Assembly (NCBI GenBank): GCA_014607495.2 | Contig: CP053175.1 | Location: 4,960,001 to 5,024,000 of the forward strand | Direction: 5' to 3' | DNA: 64,000 nt | Origin: Carposina sasakii | Taxonomy: Eukaryota; Arthropoda; Insecta; Lepidoptera; Carposinidae | Shown: positions 1 to 13,690 of the stretch, piece by piece | Layout of the letters: each line of letters opens with the position of its first letter | Numbering within the stretch: position 1 is the first letter of the stretch | The notes under the pieces: model-generated | The model's input: the letters and a program-made list of their open reading frames with translations, nothing else | What the model was told of the DNA's origin: nothing | Databases searched by the model: none | Program-made: the position numbers and the translations under genes

Positions 1-890
1 AACACCTAGAGGATCCTTATCCACATATCTGAAAATAGTAATAAAATATACCTACATTAGATAGGTAGGTAATCAAAAAAATATTGCACGAAAAGAAAGT
101 AAATCAGATTCGTCCATCAAACTTACTTGTTATTTCTTTCAGCTATGTTTCTCCTCTCCCTGACATCCTTTTTTCGTTTGCCCTGGTTAATTTCCTCCAC
201 AGGTACTTCTGCCATTATTACATAAATAAAAACCAAGACGTTACAACAGAAAACGACCACTTTTCGATTCAAATAATGATGATATTGACAGCAGATAGTC
301 GGTGTTGCAATTATTTTTTTTTAAAGTTACTTTTTGTTTAGACTGCCTATGAATCGACGCATTTACTATGGGAAAAGTTACTTTTTGTACAGGTTTTTGT
401 TAAAGCGTTCAAAATCGTAATAAAAATGAAGGAAATGTTACATTTTGGAGGAACTCAGTACTTTTAAAAATTAATTTCTACGGGAAATATCGCGATATGA
501 ACGGAAACGGTATGTGTATATGGTGGGATTCAGTGTTGCGAGAGTAAAAAAAAAAAAAAAAAAAAAAAGTAAAAAATGGAAATGTAACTTTCTGTTCGCC
601 TACTCCTCATATGTTCTTCCAACACGAACTGACAGGTCAGTTACTAATTAGAAACGTGTGTGTGCGTTTTATACAAGTATACCGTTCCTCTCAAATCACT
701 GTATTAATATTGTTTAGTAGTACCACCCGCCAGTTCAGATATCTGTAGGTACCCGCGAAAATTACATAGCAACAAATAACCATAATTTATTTTCGTGACT
801 GGACCTGCCTATACTGTGGTTTGCACTGCACAGGAGCAAATGAGGCATAATTTTAAAAGTATGCATATTCATATAACATATACAGGATGT

Positions 891-1243
891 TTTTTCGTTG
901 CCACCCTTAACGAAGGTTACGTACCCTATACATCAAAAAAGTAAGTTGAAGCCAAAAAAAATGCTGGGAAACGATGTGATTTTTTTTTTTAATTTTAATT
1001 ACTTGATCGGGCTTTATAGTGTCCAATGCTTATGCTAGTTTTTTCATAGACAAAATTATTTGTCGTGAAAAAATCTTGCTACACGCGTCAATGTGCATTT
1101 ATACAGAAAAACGCAGTCTATTTAGTCAACTTTGGACTCTTAATATCTTGGGAACCAGACACTTCCCAGGTATGCTTCCATGAAGAAAAATGATCGTGAT
1201 TCCGTAGTTTTCGGGAACGTTGACGACCAAAAATCATCCTGTA
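891..1243 (+). mobile_element. MITE family E, copy 1
   Basis: Starts TACAGGATG and ends CATCCTGTA, short terminal inverted repeats. Matches 21523-21891 in reverse complement along its length. Confidence 0.75.
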
Positions 1244-1489
1244 TTGTATACTGTACTCTGGGTGGGTAATGAAAACTTATGGCTGATGTTATTCAGTTAA
1301 AGGACTGTTGTACGGTAGCTATATAAGCATATAGATCTATAAGCAGATATTAAAGTGCACAAATATGTGCGCAAGCACAGGTGCACTCTCTATTCCTTCA
1401 CTCTCATGGGTCGCAAAGCCGACACGACCGTAGAGGGCAACGGTTTTACGAGATATGAGCTAAATTAAAATTTTTACTACATTAAAATC

Positions 1490-1576
1490 AATGGCACAGT
1501 CCCGTGACTGGAATCGAACCTACTTCCCCCGACTGGGGGCACACGTTTTAACCATTGGGCTATCACCACTCCATCA
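1490..1576 (-). repeat. tRNA-derived SINE head
   Basis: The minus strand shows an A-box-like TAGCCCAATGGTTAAAACG and a B box GGTTCGATTCC at tRNA spacing. No complete cloverleaf acceptor is seen, so it is a SINE or tRNA relic and not a gene. Confidence 0.55.
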
Positions 1577-1637
1577 GACTTAAGAGTACGCAGGTGGAAA
1601 AATTAGAGGAAAGCCCAGCACTGGGACCATATCTTCG

Positions 1638-1715
1638 TCAGCCTATTGCAGTCCACTGCTGGACGTAGACCTCCCCCCAGAGTACGCCACAAGGTTCAAT
1701 CTTCCGTTTTTGCCA
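1638..1715 (+). repeat. A-family repeat, fragment
   Basis: Contains CAGCCTATTGCAGTCCACTG and GGACGTAGACCTCC. The family is present in at least eight copies in the window. Confidence 0.8.
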
Positions 1716-3582
1716 TCCAGTCACTACCAACCGCCCTCTTTACTGGGATCATATGGACCGATATAATAGGCAGTAGAGTATAGAGTCAGGGTGGTATTCG
1801 TGCACCCATCCCCTTAACAACACGTTGCATGTAAATGCCAGTAGGTGCACAACACTTTTTACATTTTTTTTATGTTTCACTATAAACCCGTTTGATTTCT
1901 CACACGCCCTCGGTTTAACCAATGAAGCACATTGAGGAGGTGTGACAATGTAGATTTGGTGCCGCAACGTATTGACGCAAGCATGGAGAATGTAAACGTT
2001 GTTTAAGCTAAACATTGCCTAAATTGCCTAAAAAATTTCACCGGTGATATTCCATACTTTTACTGTTAAATGTCTTAGACGGAGTTTTGTAATATTGCTC
2101 TATGCACAAACGTTGGATTGTATCAAGGCAGGGGTTACAATTCACAACATGAAATCTGCAGTGCCCGGTTACCAACAGGCCCTACGCTCTCCGCTGACCC
2201 TGGAATCGGATTGCGATAACAATTACAAAGTAGCCACCTCTTCCAAACCCTTCCTCAATGGTTTGACCATTTAGTCTCATTCATCGGCGGTGTGGGTGGA
2301 CCGGCTGGTCGACTACTTAGCATGCTGCAAGACGTAGTGCAACAATTGGAAAACAACTTCATGTGAAGTCTGGCGCCATATCGCCATGATATTACTGTGT
2401 GGTCACTGCATGCTTAGACCGTGAAAGTACCTACTGCTATATTAAGCTCAATTAGTCCCGAATTGATCTCACTAGTAGAACTTCATCCTCGTGAACTACT
2501 GTATACGGCCTACTGAAACGCTTGCTTAAAATTTTCATAAAAAAAGAACATATATATTACCTATATTAAGCTCAATTGCACAAAGTAACCATATAAATCC
2601 CGAATTGTTCTATTATACACTTATCTCACGAGTTAGTAGAAACAAGCGTGAGCGCCGGTTTGCAGTTATCAGTATCTCTGACCCCGACACGAACTACTAA
2701 CAGCGAGCTCTATATAAGTGAAATATACACCCATTTTTGTTTCGACCAATGAACGATGATATACAGAAAAACCCGTACAAAACGTTTCAGTCAAAAGTCA
2801 AATATTCCGGGAATATACATTTTTTCGGAATAAAGTAGCGTGTATCCTTTTTCAAGCTCTAGACTACGTTTGTACCAAATAATAAAATTATGTACTTATA
2901 GTAAACTTTTTAAAAGCTCAAGAGATCCCCAGAGTAACAAACTTATACTTTCGCATTTAAAATATTAGTTGGGATGATGAATAAAAATAGGTATTAGCAT
3001 TTGGTTCTAACGCAACTTAATGCCTTCTTAAAGACGTCCAAAATGTGCATCGTAAAATGACGTACTGTTGTCATTAAACGTCGGGTACTTGCATGGCTAC
3101 GCATACTGCCGTCCGTTATTTTCACTAAAACCCGCCTTTACCTGCAAATATTTGTGTATATTCTCAGACTAAACACGCTTCTAAATTTTAAAGCATTCTG
3201 CTAGAACTGCAGAAATTATGGAGCGTGTTTGGTTAAGTGTTTGTGAGGCGATAAAAGTGCGTGAATCTGCTAATATTTATTCATCATTACAGGCATTAAC
3301 TGCTGAACATAGACTATCCCCAATAACCTCCACTGTGATATTTACTATACTTAGGTGCATAAAGCAAATGTTAGTTATTTCCATGCGCAAGAAAGGTAGT
3401 GAAGGTCATAGGTGGAACCCTGTTCAGCAGTCCAGTGCTCCCCTCTTATGGGTTAAATTATGATGACCCTGGATAATACACACCTTCTTATCATCTTGGA
3501 CCATGTAATTTGCTGATTTTGCACCTATTTTCTATACGAACTCAGGTATTTTCTATACGATAAACTTGAGGGACAAGAGGGT

Positions 3583-3757
3583 CTTGGTGTTTTGTAGGCG
3601 ATGGGCTGACCACCTGTCACTACTAACCGAACTTGTAAGTACATCTCAACTATACCCTCAAAATTGGTCAGAAGTGGCACCATGTTCTATCGGCCCTTGG
3701 TGCTCTACCTACCCCGTAAGGGATCAAGGCGTGATTATTATATGTATGTATGTATGA
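3583..3757 (-). repeat. C-family repeat
   Basis: Matches 22059-22195 in reverse, including GGTCAGAAGTGGCACCATGT and a (TATG)n tail. Confidence 0.8.
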
Positions 3758-5289
3758 TAAGCTAGAAAAACTTTAGTCTATCAGAAAAAACATATCCACA
3801 AAAATTCAGACTCGAAATCACATGTTTGTATAAACATGTATTTTATTTCACCCTGTATATTATTATGTCTGTTTTTTACCTTTTACCTACCTGCCTCGTG
3901 AACTCATCAGCTGTAATAGTGATGCAACTCTTGCAAAAGCAAAACCTAATCAAGTGTTACACGTGGGCGCCATTGTACGAATTGCGTACCTACTTACCTA
4001 TTGTTAGCGTTTTTATCTCAAATCTACCATTTTACTAATTTGTTTTTTAATATCGCGATGTGTAGTAGGCGTTGGCTAAAGTTTGTTTTATAATTAATGG
4101 AAAGATATATTGGAATAGTTATTTATTACTAAGGAGAAAAACTCACTGGGCAGGACACAGAGAGCCTACATTATGAATTATTATAACCAAAATTTTATAA
4201 CAAATAAACGCATTTGATTTGAAGCTTTAGACTAAGTTTCGCATTAAGGTTCTGTTAAGATGGCGGCCGGATGTATTTAAAAAAAACTATATTTTTTATT
4301 ATTTTTATTTTAACCGTAATATTTCTACAATACCTTATTTATAAAAACTCAGCTTTACTTTCAAATTCTCCACGGTAAAGTGGACTACCAGAGCTCATGA
4401 TTGATGCACCAATCCGTAGCTGGGCAGCAATTCGGCAAGAGATGATAACTGACTGGCTCCAAGTTAGTCAATGTCAATAAGCTAGTAATAAATCAATTTG
4501 TCAAAGTATATTGTTTTATTAAATGTAGAGATTTACATCATGTTACTACCGGTATTGCTCTGGCACTTGTGCATAAGTAAGTTCACTTATGTGCGTAAGT
4601 ACCTATATTATAATAATTTAGTTAGATTTTTATGCAAAATAAATGCACGCATTATGCCAACTGCAGCATACGTAACATTTGCAATTAATACGCAGCATGC
4701 GCTTAGTATACACTGCGTGAGTTTTACTTTTCGTAGATTAACTCTTGAAGTCTATTTCAGACAGAATTAAAGAAAATATGCGTATTTTCATCCCTATGAG
4801 TCGAAGAAAGTAGGTTTGTAATTTTTCTTAAAGGAATAGCGTACATACAAACAATTAAATTTTATTATTATAAGGATAGTCATTTTGCCAAAACCCACCA
4901 TAGGTTCATAACCAGCTTGAAATACACTATATGTAGTTATAATAGGTAACATTCTCATGCCAAATCATTGCGTACACGCATGTGCTAAGTAGGTATGCAT
5001 TAGCCTATGCTTGTAAGTATCGATTATATCAATAAAGAAGTATGTAGAACGTGCCGAGTATGCTAAACAGAACAATAGCTAGTATGTAATCTATGTATAG
5101 TATAGGTAGATACTTGTTATACTTATTAACACGAGTCAAGGTCAATAGCATATATGAATTGATGTTATTTTTTAAATTTAATTTTTTATTGATAGCATCT
5201 TGAGGGTGACCAACATATTAAGTGTAGGTATACCTAGATTGTGTTTGGTTTGCATTTGTATAGTTACCTAATTGTAAATTAAATTATTA

Positions 5290-5490
5290 TATTGTATATG
5301 TTATATTGTTAATTTCTATCTGGAACACCACCATTCGGGTCCTTGAAAACCAGCGCTAAAGACCATTTGTTTTAGTCTCCAGTTGTATACTGTGTTGGAT
5401 TCCATTTCAGGGGATTTTTTTTATATTTGCTTGTATATAATGTTGTTTAATGTGTTTAAATGTTGAATAAATAATTTCTTTCTTTAAACT
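5290..5490 (+). repeat. Probable LINE 3' end
   Basis: Ends GAATAAATAATTTCTTTCTTT, a typical retroposon tail. The body is non-coding. Only one copy in the window. Confidence 0.3.
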
Positions 5491-5561
5491 ATGTAAACTT
5501 TTACAAGTAACTAAGTACTAGAATATTTAAAGAATAGAAAGTTGCACCGATCTTAGACATG

Positions 5562-5835
5562 TTACGAAGTAACCGTTTGTCTTGGTACGGACATGTGAAG
5601 CGAAGGGATGAAATGCATATTTTACAGAGAGTGCTGGCAATGAAATTAGATGGTCATAGAGGAAGAGGAAGACCTAAGAAGTGTTAGAGTTGGATGGCCT
5701 AAGTGAGAGAGGATCTGCGTGTACTCGGAGGTACTAACGAGATAACAGATAATAGGGATGAATGGAAGAGATGATTGATTCTACATTATATTACGCCAAC
5801 CCTAAGTTGAATGAGAACAGGGCAGGTAGAGTAGA
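5562..5835 (+). pseudogene. RTE-type retrotransposon C-terminal remnant
   Basis: Reads like the end of an RTE polyprotein ([10 protein letters not shown]..., GRGRPKK) with in-frame stops. Closely similar to the reverse complement of 43511-43739. Confidence 0.7.
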
Positions 5836-6328
5836 GAGTAGAACTCTATGAAGATACCAAAGTTAAAATTTAACTATGATACCGGTGCCGTCACATAACG
5901 GCCGTATGAACGTAAAAATAATATACGCCAAAGTAGACCGATTCAAGGGCCCAAACGTATAATGATAAATTAGAAACCCCTATCAACTGTGAATAGGAAG
6001 TTTTCTTTCATCCGCCATAACTAGAAAACTATAGACCAAGCACCTTTACAGATAATAAAACAGTTACGCTACCTAAACAAATTGACAACTTTCTACCTCC
6101 GCATTTATTTGACTTTATCGTTAATCAAATCTAAATTGTCAGAATGCCCGCAGGCGAGCTGTCAGTTTCACTTATGATGTGACGTTGCTGACATTTGGGA
6201 GTACATGAAGTCAGTAATGTCATTTGCGAAAGTGGCTGTCTGCTAACTTCAGGATAAAACTGCTGAATGGATCCTGATGAAATTTGGTATTTAGATGGAT
6301 AGAGGAACACCAGGAGAACCCTACAGGG

Positions 6329-6731
6329 TATTTAGTCGGTTGGCACCACGAGCCGTTGCCACCCCGTTGTCAACTGCACAAGGACCTTTTGTGAATTGCG
6401 CGATGGACACTGCGGTGTCAATTGACCAATAAGTCTTTTGGACTTCGTCGTCCTAAAGTAAAGATTTTTTTATGATTAAGACCACAAGCAAGAATAAAAA
6501 TAAGAAATGTTATTTCTGTACTGGTCAGTAGAAAAATTAAGGAGGTTTATTGAAAAAGTTGGAATAAACAAAAGGTTTGATACCTTTACTTTAGAATGGT
6601 GTCAAACGACGAAGTCCAAAAAACTTATTGGTCGATGACACCACGGTGTCCATCGCGCAATTCAATAAAGGTTCTTATGCAGTTGACACCGCGGTTTCAA
6701 CGGCTCGTGGTGTCAACCGACGAAATACACC
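6329..6731. repeat. Foldback element, ~140-bp arms
   Basis: The left arm (6329-6468) and right arm (6581-6731) are inverted repeats. Shared stretches include GGTGTC/GACACC blocks, TTGCGCGATGGACAC and AAGT(C/T)TTTTGGACTTCGTCG. Confidence 0.8.
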
Positions 6732-6831
6732 ATACTACAGGAAGGGAAACAGTTTTATGTCAAGTCTCTGGTGTCCGCTTTGTCGATTTTACTGTTATTT
6801 TACAGGAGATTCCGTGTGGGGTCCGCAGAGT

Positions 6832-7045
6832 TGAATAGCACCGCACCATGTCTACTCGTGGGTATCGTAAGAAGCGATTAAGGATATTCAGGAAGTGGGC
6901 AGCAGCGCCTCCCATATTGACAACATAGTCCGAAATGCGGTCACCAACCCGCCTGCCCAGCGTAGTGACTTCAGGCAAAAACCTATGGCAGTAAGTCTTG
7001 TAGCGTGCCCTGGGGGAGGCCTACGTCCAGCCCTAATAAATCTGT
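6832..7045 (-). repeat. A-family repeat
   Basis: Carries the GGGCAGCAGCGCCTCCC, CCAACCCGCCTGCCCAGCGT and GGGGGAGGCCTACGTCCAGC blocks in order. The GACTGCAATAGGCTGATGAT end is missing. Confidence 0.85.
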
Positions 7046-7469
7046 ACTACTAACTACCTAAGTACCATGTTTGTACCTAAATGTATAAGATGTAAATGTT
7101 ATAAAAAAAACACATGACACGTGCCGCTATAAAACATGTAACAGTTGCCACGTTTAATAACGATAGCAATAACGAGTAGCCATAGTAACAGTCGCAACGA
7201 TACGTCACGGAAACTACGATATGGTCCGTTATGGGTTTAGTACATCCTCGTTCAATTTCTATTCGAATACCGGTTATTATTAGTTATTTAATTTCACAAA
7301 AAATAATTACATTCACGCATTCTAAGGTGATTCTAACAGCCAAAACAACACACACTACACATTCTATAAATGATTGGCAAAGTGGTGATACAATTTTTGC
7401 ATGTCTCACAAAAGATTTAATGTGCGATTGTTTTCACAAAATTTCAAATTAGGTCTGCAACGCTGGTAA

Positions 7470-7632
7470 TTCTGCGACAGAACTCGTTTGGCTAGAAAAA
7501 GCTAGCAGCTTGTCACTAATCATTTTCATGGGTAAGTAAGTACATCTGTCCCCGATATGTGGCTATGGGATCTCTACAGTTCTGGCTACCGTGGCTACCT
7601 GTAACACACAGACGCGTGTATTGTACATATAT
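7470..7632 (+). repeat. D-family repeat, diverged
   Basis: Shares the AGCTTGTCACTAATCATTTT and CAGTTCTGGCTACC blocks of family D. Confidence 0.5.
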
Positions 7633-8232
7633 ATGTAGGTGTCTATGTCATTTGGGGGTAAGGGGTGTAAGAAACAAGAACACCACTTAAAATGTTCAGC
7701 ACGCGTATGATGAATTTGGTGAGAGCGAGATGCCTCACTTTTAAACGTCAAATTCACAGAGAGAGAAATTAATAACTAGATAAACTAAGTAGATGTAAAA
7801 AATAGACTTAAGAATTAGAATAGAATCGTTCTCGAGCTAGGACTAAGCAAATTAGGGCTGATAGAAGTGGTTTGCAATCCCTTTTTACATACCAAGTAGA
7901 AACACTTGCCTTGTCTAGTTATTATATTACTTAGCTCTGAGGATTTGACGTTTAAAAGTGAGACATCTCGCTCTCACCAAATTCATCATACGGGTGCAGG
8001 TTTGTAGATGGTGCAGGCTTCTATTTAACATAAGATACGTAAATTAAGTCTCTATAGGTTCTCTATTCCCCTAATTAAACCTATTACGTGTTTAGAAATA
8101 GTTAATTTATACCTAACTTTTACTTTGCTCTTAATCATGCTATATGTATCTTGCATTGCATCATGTAAGCTAATTACATACATAATTGAAATATCCTTGT
8201 AGGTAAAGTGATTCGGTTTATAAGTAGGGTTC

Positions 8233-8356
8233 ATCATCATCATCAGCCTATTGCAGTCCACTGCTGGACGTAGGCCTCCACCGGAGCACGCCACAAAATT
8301 GCCATGGGGGTATTTGCCCATAGGGTATTCGCCGCTGGGCAGGCGGGTTGGTGACC
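8233..8356 (+). repeat. A-family repeat, 5' part
   Basis: (CATCAT)n followed by CAGCCTATTGCAGTCCACTG and ending at GGTTGGTGACCG beside a MITE. Confidence 0.85.
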
Positions 8357-8360
8357 GAAG

Positions 8361-8729
8361 TAGGGTTACCAGATGAAAAAATTTAAAGACCGGAGAAAAG
8401 GCCTGATTTCCATGGAAAAGTCCTGAGATTTTATACAGTTTAAAATTTTTCTCTCAACAACGTATTATTATCGTTTTATACTGCGGATCTCGCTCACGCG
8501 TTGCACTTGCATATCGCACTTGAAGCGGCGCGGCGGGCGGGGCGTGGTTGTTACCAAAAGTATTTTTAGTTTGTTTCGCTTGGATAAGTATAAACTTTAA
8601 CTGTTCAATTGTTACCAATAGAAAATTATTGTTAGTTGGTTTAACTTTTAACTAGAGAGATCTTTAATAACCCTGAAAACTCGAAAAATCCTGAAATCTC
8701 AGGACAAATCCTGAGATATGGTAACCCTA
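8361..8729. mobile_element. Probable second hAT-like MITE
   Basis: Ends are TAGGGTTACCAGAT and ATATGGTAACCCTA, inverted repeats of about 12 bp. The interior is non-coding and the flanks do not show a clean 8-bp duplication. It appears inserted next to an A-family repeat. Confidence 0.5.
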
Positions 8730-9477
8730 GTTATAAGTAATTTTTTATAGCTTCTTCAAAGCTAGTTACCTCTCTCTATGTGTTAATCAGGAAATGAAAG
8801 GATGGAATAGCATTATTATTATTAGTAAGTATGTATTGCACAAGCCCAAAGTAAATGTAAACATTAACCAACAGTTGTTTGTTTACGTGAATGTGCGTTT
8901 GTTTGTTATACCATCCGTTTGTTTAACAATTAGCGTCAAAATTAAATTATAATTCAGCTGTCTGTTTATTTAATTCTGAATTTGTAGGACATGATAATAA
9001 TAAGACAACTTGAGTAAATACCCACAGCGAAAAGTTAAATTCGCCTACCTATTGGAATAACTCTGAAAATTTTTCAATTGAATTACTAATTTCTTGGATT
9101 TGTGACCGAAAAACGGCGGTAGGCCCTTGTATAGAAAAGTTGATGTGTGCGCACTCTTTGACAGGGCATGACTATATTGTATAAGTATCTATATTTTTTT
9201 CATCAAGGCATAGACCACCCACTACCAGTACCTAGAGCCACTGGGAATTTTCTTTCCTCTACTTAACTTAGTAGACTTACCTACAGGACAAATACCTGTA
9301 TAGTGTTCAGCAAAACTTTCCTAAATTAAAAGTCGTCGAGGACGTCATCATAAAAATCTCCACCATTTCATTTTATAACGGTCTACGTGCAAAATATCAC
9401 CCAATAAAACTACATCCAAATACACATAAACCTTTTGCCTATAGAAATACGACCCATTTCACGCAATACTATTATTG

Positions 9478-9632
9478 TCTATGGTCATAAGGAGCGGCAG
9501 TCCCTACAGTCCATTGGATAGAATAGCTCCCGTGCCTGATGTCGGAACTAAGATATTTTCCAAACAGTTACAGAGATAATGTAGTCATCACAGAGAAACT
9601 AGCGCCATCGTTCAACGGAACTGTTTGGTAAA
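9478..9632 (-). repeat. G-family repeat
   Basis: Shares CCTGATGTCGGAACTAA and CTAGCGCCATCGTTC with the other G copies. Confidence 0.7.
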
Positions 9633-9924
9633 ACACACTCTAATTACGGGATGGTTTCAAGTTCAATGACATATCGATTGCCGCGCGCGGCGCGATCGAT
9701 TCCGATTTGAATTCGTGGGTGAAACGGAATCGGAACAATGTTAATTCGAATGTTCATTAGCACTATTAGTCTATATCGCCATGGAGATACCAAATCCCTG
9801 ATCGCCATGATATCGCCTTTGTTTTTGTAGAGTTCGACTCGAACTCTAGATTTTTCCGCCGAATCGAAACTCAAGAGATATAAACAATGGGATTCCTCGA
9901 ATTGTTCGAGAGTGGGTGTCATTT

Positions 9925-10060
9925 TTTATTAAAATCAAAAATAATTTGTAAATGGCTTGCATGTGTCCGTAAAGTGATGTTTTCTGTTAAGTTATATTTT
10001 GTTTATTTAATTCTACTTAATGCACATGGAATATGCATGAGTTTTGAATAAACTTTTTCA
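9925..10060 (+). repeat. Partial repeat R copy
   Basis: Shares GGCTTGCATGTGTCCGTAAA and the following ~60 bases with the 41-kb copy. Confidence 0.6.
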
Positions 10061-10092
10061 AGATTGAAACTTTAAGAAAGGGGGGGATTTTT

Positions 10093-10212
10093 AGGAGGAG
10101 GAAAAGTTGCTAACTCGTCGCCTGAGAGAACTCACCAGAGTTGTGATGAGATTAAACGACATACATGGTAGACGATGCAGCTGATGTATGTAAACCCCGC
10201 ATCAGCCCAGGA
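10093..10212 (-). repeat. D-family repeat, part
   Basis: Contains GTTGCTAACTCGTCGCCTGA and CAGCTGATGTATG...CCCCGCATCAG. Confidence 0.65.
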
Positions 10213-10644
10213 TTTTCTGGGTTTAAACTTGTAAACCACAAATAAACAAAATATAGGTTGAGATAAACCAATCAAAGAATTCACCATTCCTTCCGGCTTA
10301 CCTGCAAACGAAATAAGTCGGTATATTAACCCTAACAGTGTTGTTGTTTAGACAACACCATGAATAACTCAGTTTTCAGCTGAAGAAAGGTCAAAGACCT
10401 GCATGAATTAAAATACATTCAATGCATGTATTTCAGCTTCGGCGCTAGTGTCTTCACTACAAAGTATAGTTTGTAAGGTCCTGTAGTAGTTTTGTAAAAC
10501 AACCGCAGGATAATTTGATTTGGCTATGGTAAAGAGGCAGATGAATAGCGTTTTAGTTCAAATTGTTTATGGTATTTACCGGAAATGGCATCTAAAGTCA
10601 GTCTGCTTTTTTAACAGTAGCTTATTTAAGCTTTTATAGTAATA

Positions 10645-10720
10645 CTAGTGGACGCCCGCGACTTCAACCGTGTAAAGTTTAGAAATCCCGTGGGGATTTA
10701 GAAAAATCCTTTCTTAACGG
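10645..10720 (+). repeat. F-family repeat, head
   Basis: ACTAGTGGACGCCCGCGACT, a very common lepidopteran repeat core. Confidence 0.75.
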
Positions 10721-11291
10721 ATGCCTTCGTCATACAAAGAATACACCCAAGCTTTAGGTCTCAAAGATCAGCGGTTTATTTAGGCTGGTTCTCAGTCATT
10801 CAAAAAAAAGCATTTTAATTTTGTAGTTAGATTAACCTAGACTTAAATCTCATATACGAAAGACCAGTTCAGTTTTATCTGAGTTTATGAAACAACAAAC
10901 CCAATGCCTTTCTAACTTAAATAAACAAACAAAGCTATAAAAAGCAATTAAAGCCATAACATCGCATTAGCTTAAACTAGAATCAACACAATAAATGGCT
11001 CTGCCAATAATGGGACCCTAGTTTTTATCCCACAGAGAATAATAGGGTAACTGTTCCCACACACAGGAAAATCTAATTAAAGTAAAAAAAAAAACTTTTT
11101 TTCAAGTGGTTCTTAGGCGAATAAAGTATGTTTAGATAGACGTGCTAAATGGATATCAGGGCTCTTGGACAATGTAACATCGTTTGGCATCGACGTTCGT
11201 TGTCGCCACAAGAAGCCCGCGTTGCTCTAAGCCACAATCCCGCCAATCGCGGTTAAACGTGATCACGTGACTTAACAATAGTCAAGTGACA

Positions 11292-11442
11292 TTAAGGTCG
11301 ATTCTGACCATCACACTTAAACGTAAACTTAATCTTAGTCAAGTCTATCCCTCTCAGTTCTTAACATAAATAGGTGAGAGAGAAAGGGAGGTAAGACTAA
11401 TTTTACGTTTAGGTTTAAGTGTAACGGGCAGAATCGACCATA
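11292..11442. repeat. Foldback element of ~150 bp
   Basis: Arms GGTCGATTCTGACC...CACTTAAACGTAAA and TTTACGTTTAGGTTTAAGTG...CAGAATCGACC. Confidence 0.75.
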
Positions 11443-12922
11443 TTATATCTCGTTCGAATCGAAAAAAGTTCGTCATTGAAACGTTTGCTCTAATAGGAAG
11501 CCGTCATTTAGCGCGTTCCATAAATGACGTGATGAAGTCTAACCTCTATTGTTGTGGTTCGATAACTTCGCTGTCACTCTTAAAACTGTTACATTGACTA
11601 AGGTCCCTATACTAGGTCTTACTCCGATTACCCTGATCTCCTTCCGCATAATCTATCTTCATAGAACAAAAGTAAAATACAGGGAATACAGGAATAAAAT
11701 ATTAACGCACAAGACGCAAGCTTGCATTTAGTTTTGCTCCCTTGCAATACGTGTGGTAACAGGAGGGTGGTTTTGCAATAAATCAATCCAGGGGTGTTAG
11801 GGTAATCCCGGGTATACCCATTTTAGTCACTTTTCATTAATTTTTGAGAGGGAAAAGTATCTTTGGATTTACAGAAGCAAAGCGGATGCCGCAAGCGTGT
11901 AATGGACGCAGTACTAAAGCTGGGGTTTTAATCTTCTCCTGTGTGAGTAGTTCTCATAATCTTTAAATGCCACTATTATATATTTATGAGTTTATTTTTG
12001 ACTTAGTTTTTTAAAGTATGTAATTTTAAATATTTACAAAATGGTGGAAATTTCTATAACTAACTTAAAAACTACTTAGGGCTAGCGTGTATGTAATTAT
12101 TTATTTATTATTATTTATGGGTCATTCATATATTATTTATGAGTTTATTTTCTAAGAAGTCTTTTGTAAAGGCCTCTGTAGCACGTGTACATGCATCGAA
12201 TAATTTTCTAAGAAAAACATATTTTTATAGGTTCATTCATACATCGAACAAAGAAGTAATTTTTCAAAACACAGCGGCAAAAAGCAAGATGTCTCTCTAT
12301 GTGAATGGAAACAGTCCTGTTTTAAGACTTCTGGTCTTTTCTAAAAACTAAACAAACTATGGCAACTTTATTCTTTGACCAAAACGTTTCGTCGTCCGTT
12401 GACCGAATCGCGAAGGAAATTGCAAATCTTTTACGACACCCATTACATTAGGACGCAAATCGAAAGGGAAATTACACATTCAGCTTTTTGGTGACTATAG
12501 TTAGGTAGAACGGGGTTTAATTAACAAAGTTAATAAGTCCCTGCGGAAATGGTCTTTGAAAAGGAGCTAAAAGTTTTTAAACCTTAATGTGGTCATCAGA
12601 TTTACCGCCGGTTTTTAGAAGACATGTCGACGCTAACTCGCAATAACAATGCATATTATAGGTAGTGCGTCTGTTGGGTAAAATCACAGTTAATGATGCT
12701 CAACAATTAATATGTGCGCCAGTGGTGGTGGTGCTACCCAACTGCGCCCCAGAAGGAGCATTATGTTTTTCGGCTGTCTGTAATAAGTAAGTTTGTTTTT
12801 TTGTATATTTCTTGGTCACGCTCTATAGCCTAAACGGGATGTCGCATTTGAGGTAAGCATTAGATTCGGCTTAATCGTAAGAGTGACATAGGTGGTAGGT
12901 AGATACATTGAAGCCATACGCA

Positions 12923-13117
12923 GCCGGCCCCCTAATTACGTAAAAGCAATAGCAAAGCCGAAGCAAAGCGATAGCGAAAATTGTACAATATTCGCCTTGA
13001 AATGTCAAAGTTCCCTTGAAATTAATTTAACGTAATACGAATTTGACAAGCAATCAGCGATTTTTGTACAATTTTCGCTATCGCTTTGCTTTTGCTAGTT
13101 AGGTAATAAGGGGGCGG
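12923..13117. repeat. Foldback element of ~195 bp
   Basis: Arms CCCCCTAATTACGTAAAAGC...AAGCGATAGCGAAAATTGTAC and the inverse ending AATAAGGGGGCGG. Confidence 0.8.
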
Positions 13118-13586
13118 GTTTTTTTCTACATGTAAATGAGGTTATAAGCATATTCACTTCAGATATACCACCAGCATCACTATGATGTCACAAATTTAAT
13201 CTTGTCACAACCATTACCTACAGTATAAATTTCGGCAAAGCTAACCCTCGTTTCCTAAACACTAGTAGGTACAAAAAGATCAACGCAAAATGTAATAAAA
13301 TTATTCGCTCGTAGAAAGCTCAATACGCGAGGGGGCGAAATGGGGTGAAATATCGACCTGCCCTAAACTGACGACAAACAACTAGGGTGATTGAGATCAG
13401 CTGTGGAACAAGGCTTCTGAGATTGTTGACGAATTTTCCGACAATCAAGGGCAAATTATTTGATCAGTGGCTAAGCATATTCTATTCTTCTTTCTGCCCT
13501 GTTCTTATTCTACTTGGGACTGTCCGTCCGTCATCTCATTACTCTCTTCCAGTATACGGTTGTATAAAGGTACAGCTGTTGTTGTC

Positions 13587-13690
13587 AGCCTATTGCAGTC
13601 CACTGCTGGACGTAGGCCTCCCCCCCCCCCGCCCGGAGCACGTCACAAGGCTCGATCTCCTATTTTCGACATTGTGTCGATATTGTGTCC
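13587..13690 (+). repeat. A-family repeat, fragment
   Basis: Same head sequence with an expanded C run (CCCCCCCCCC) at about 13620-13630. Confidence 0.8.
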
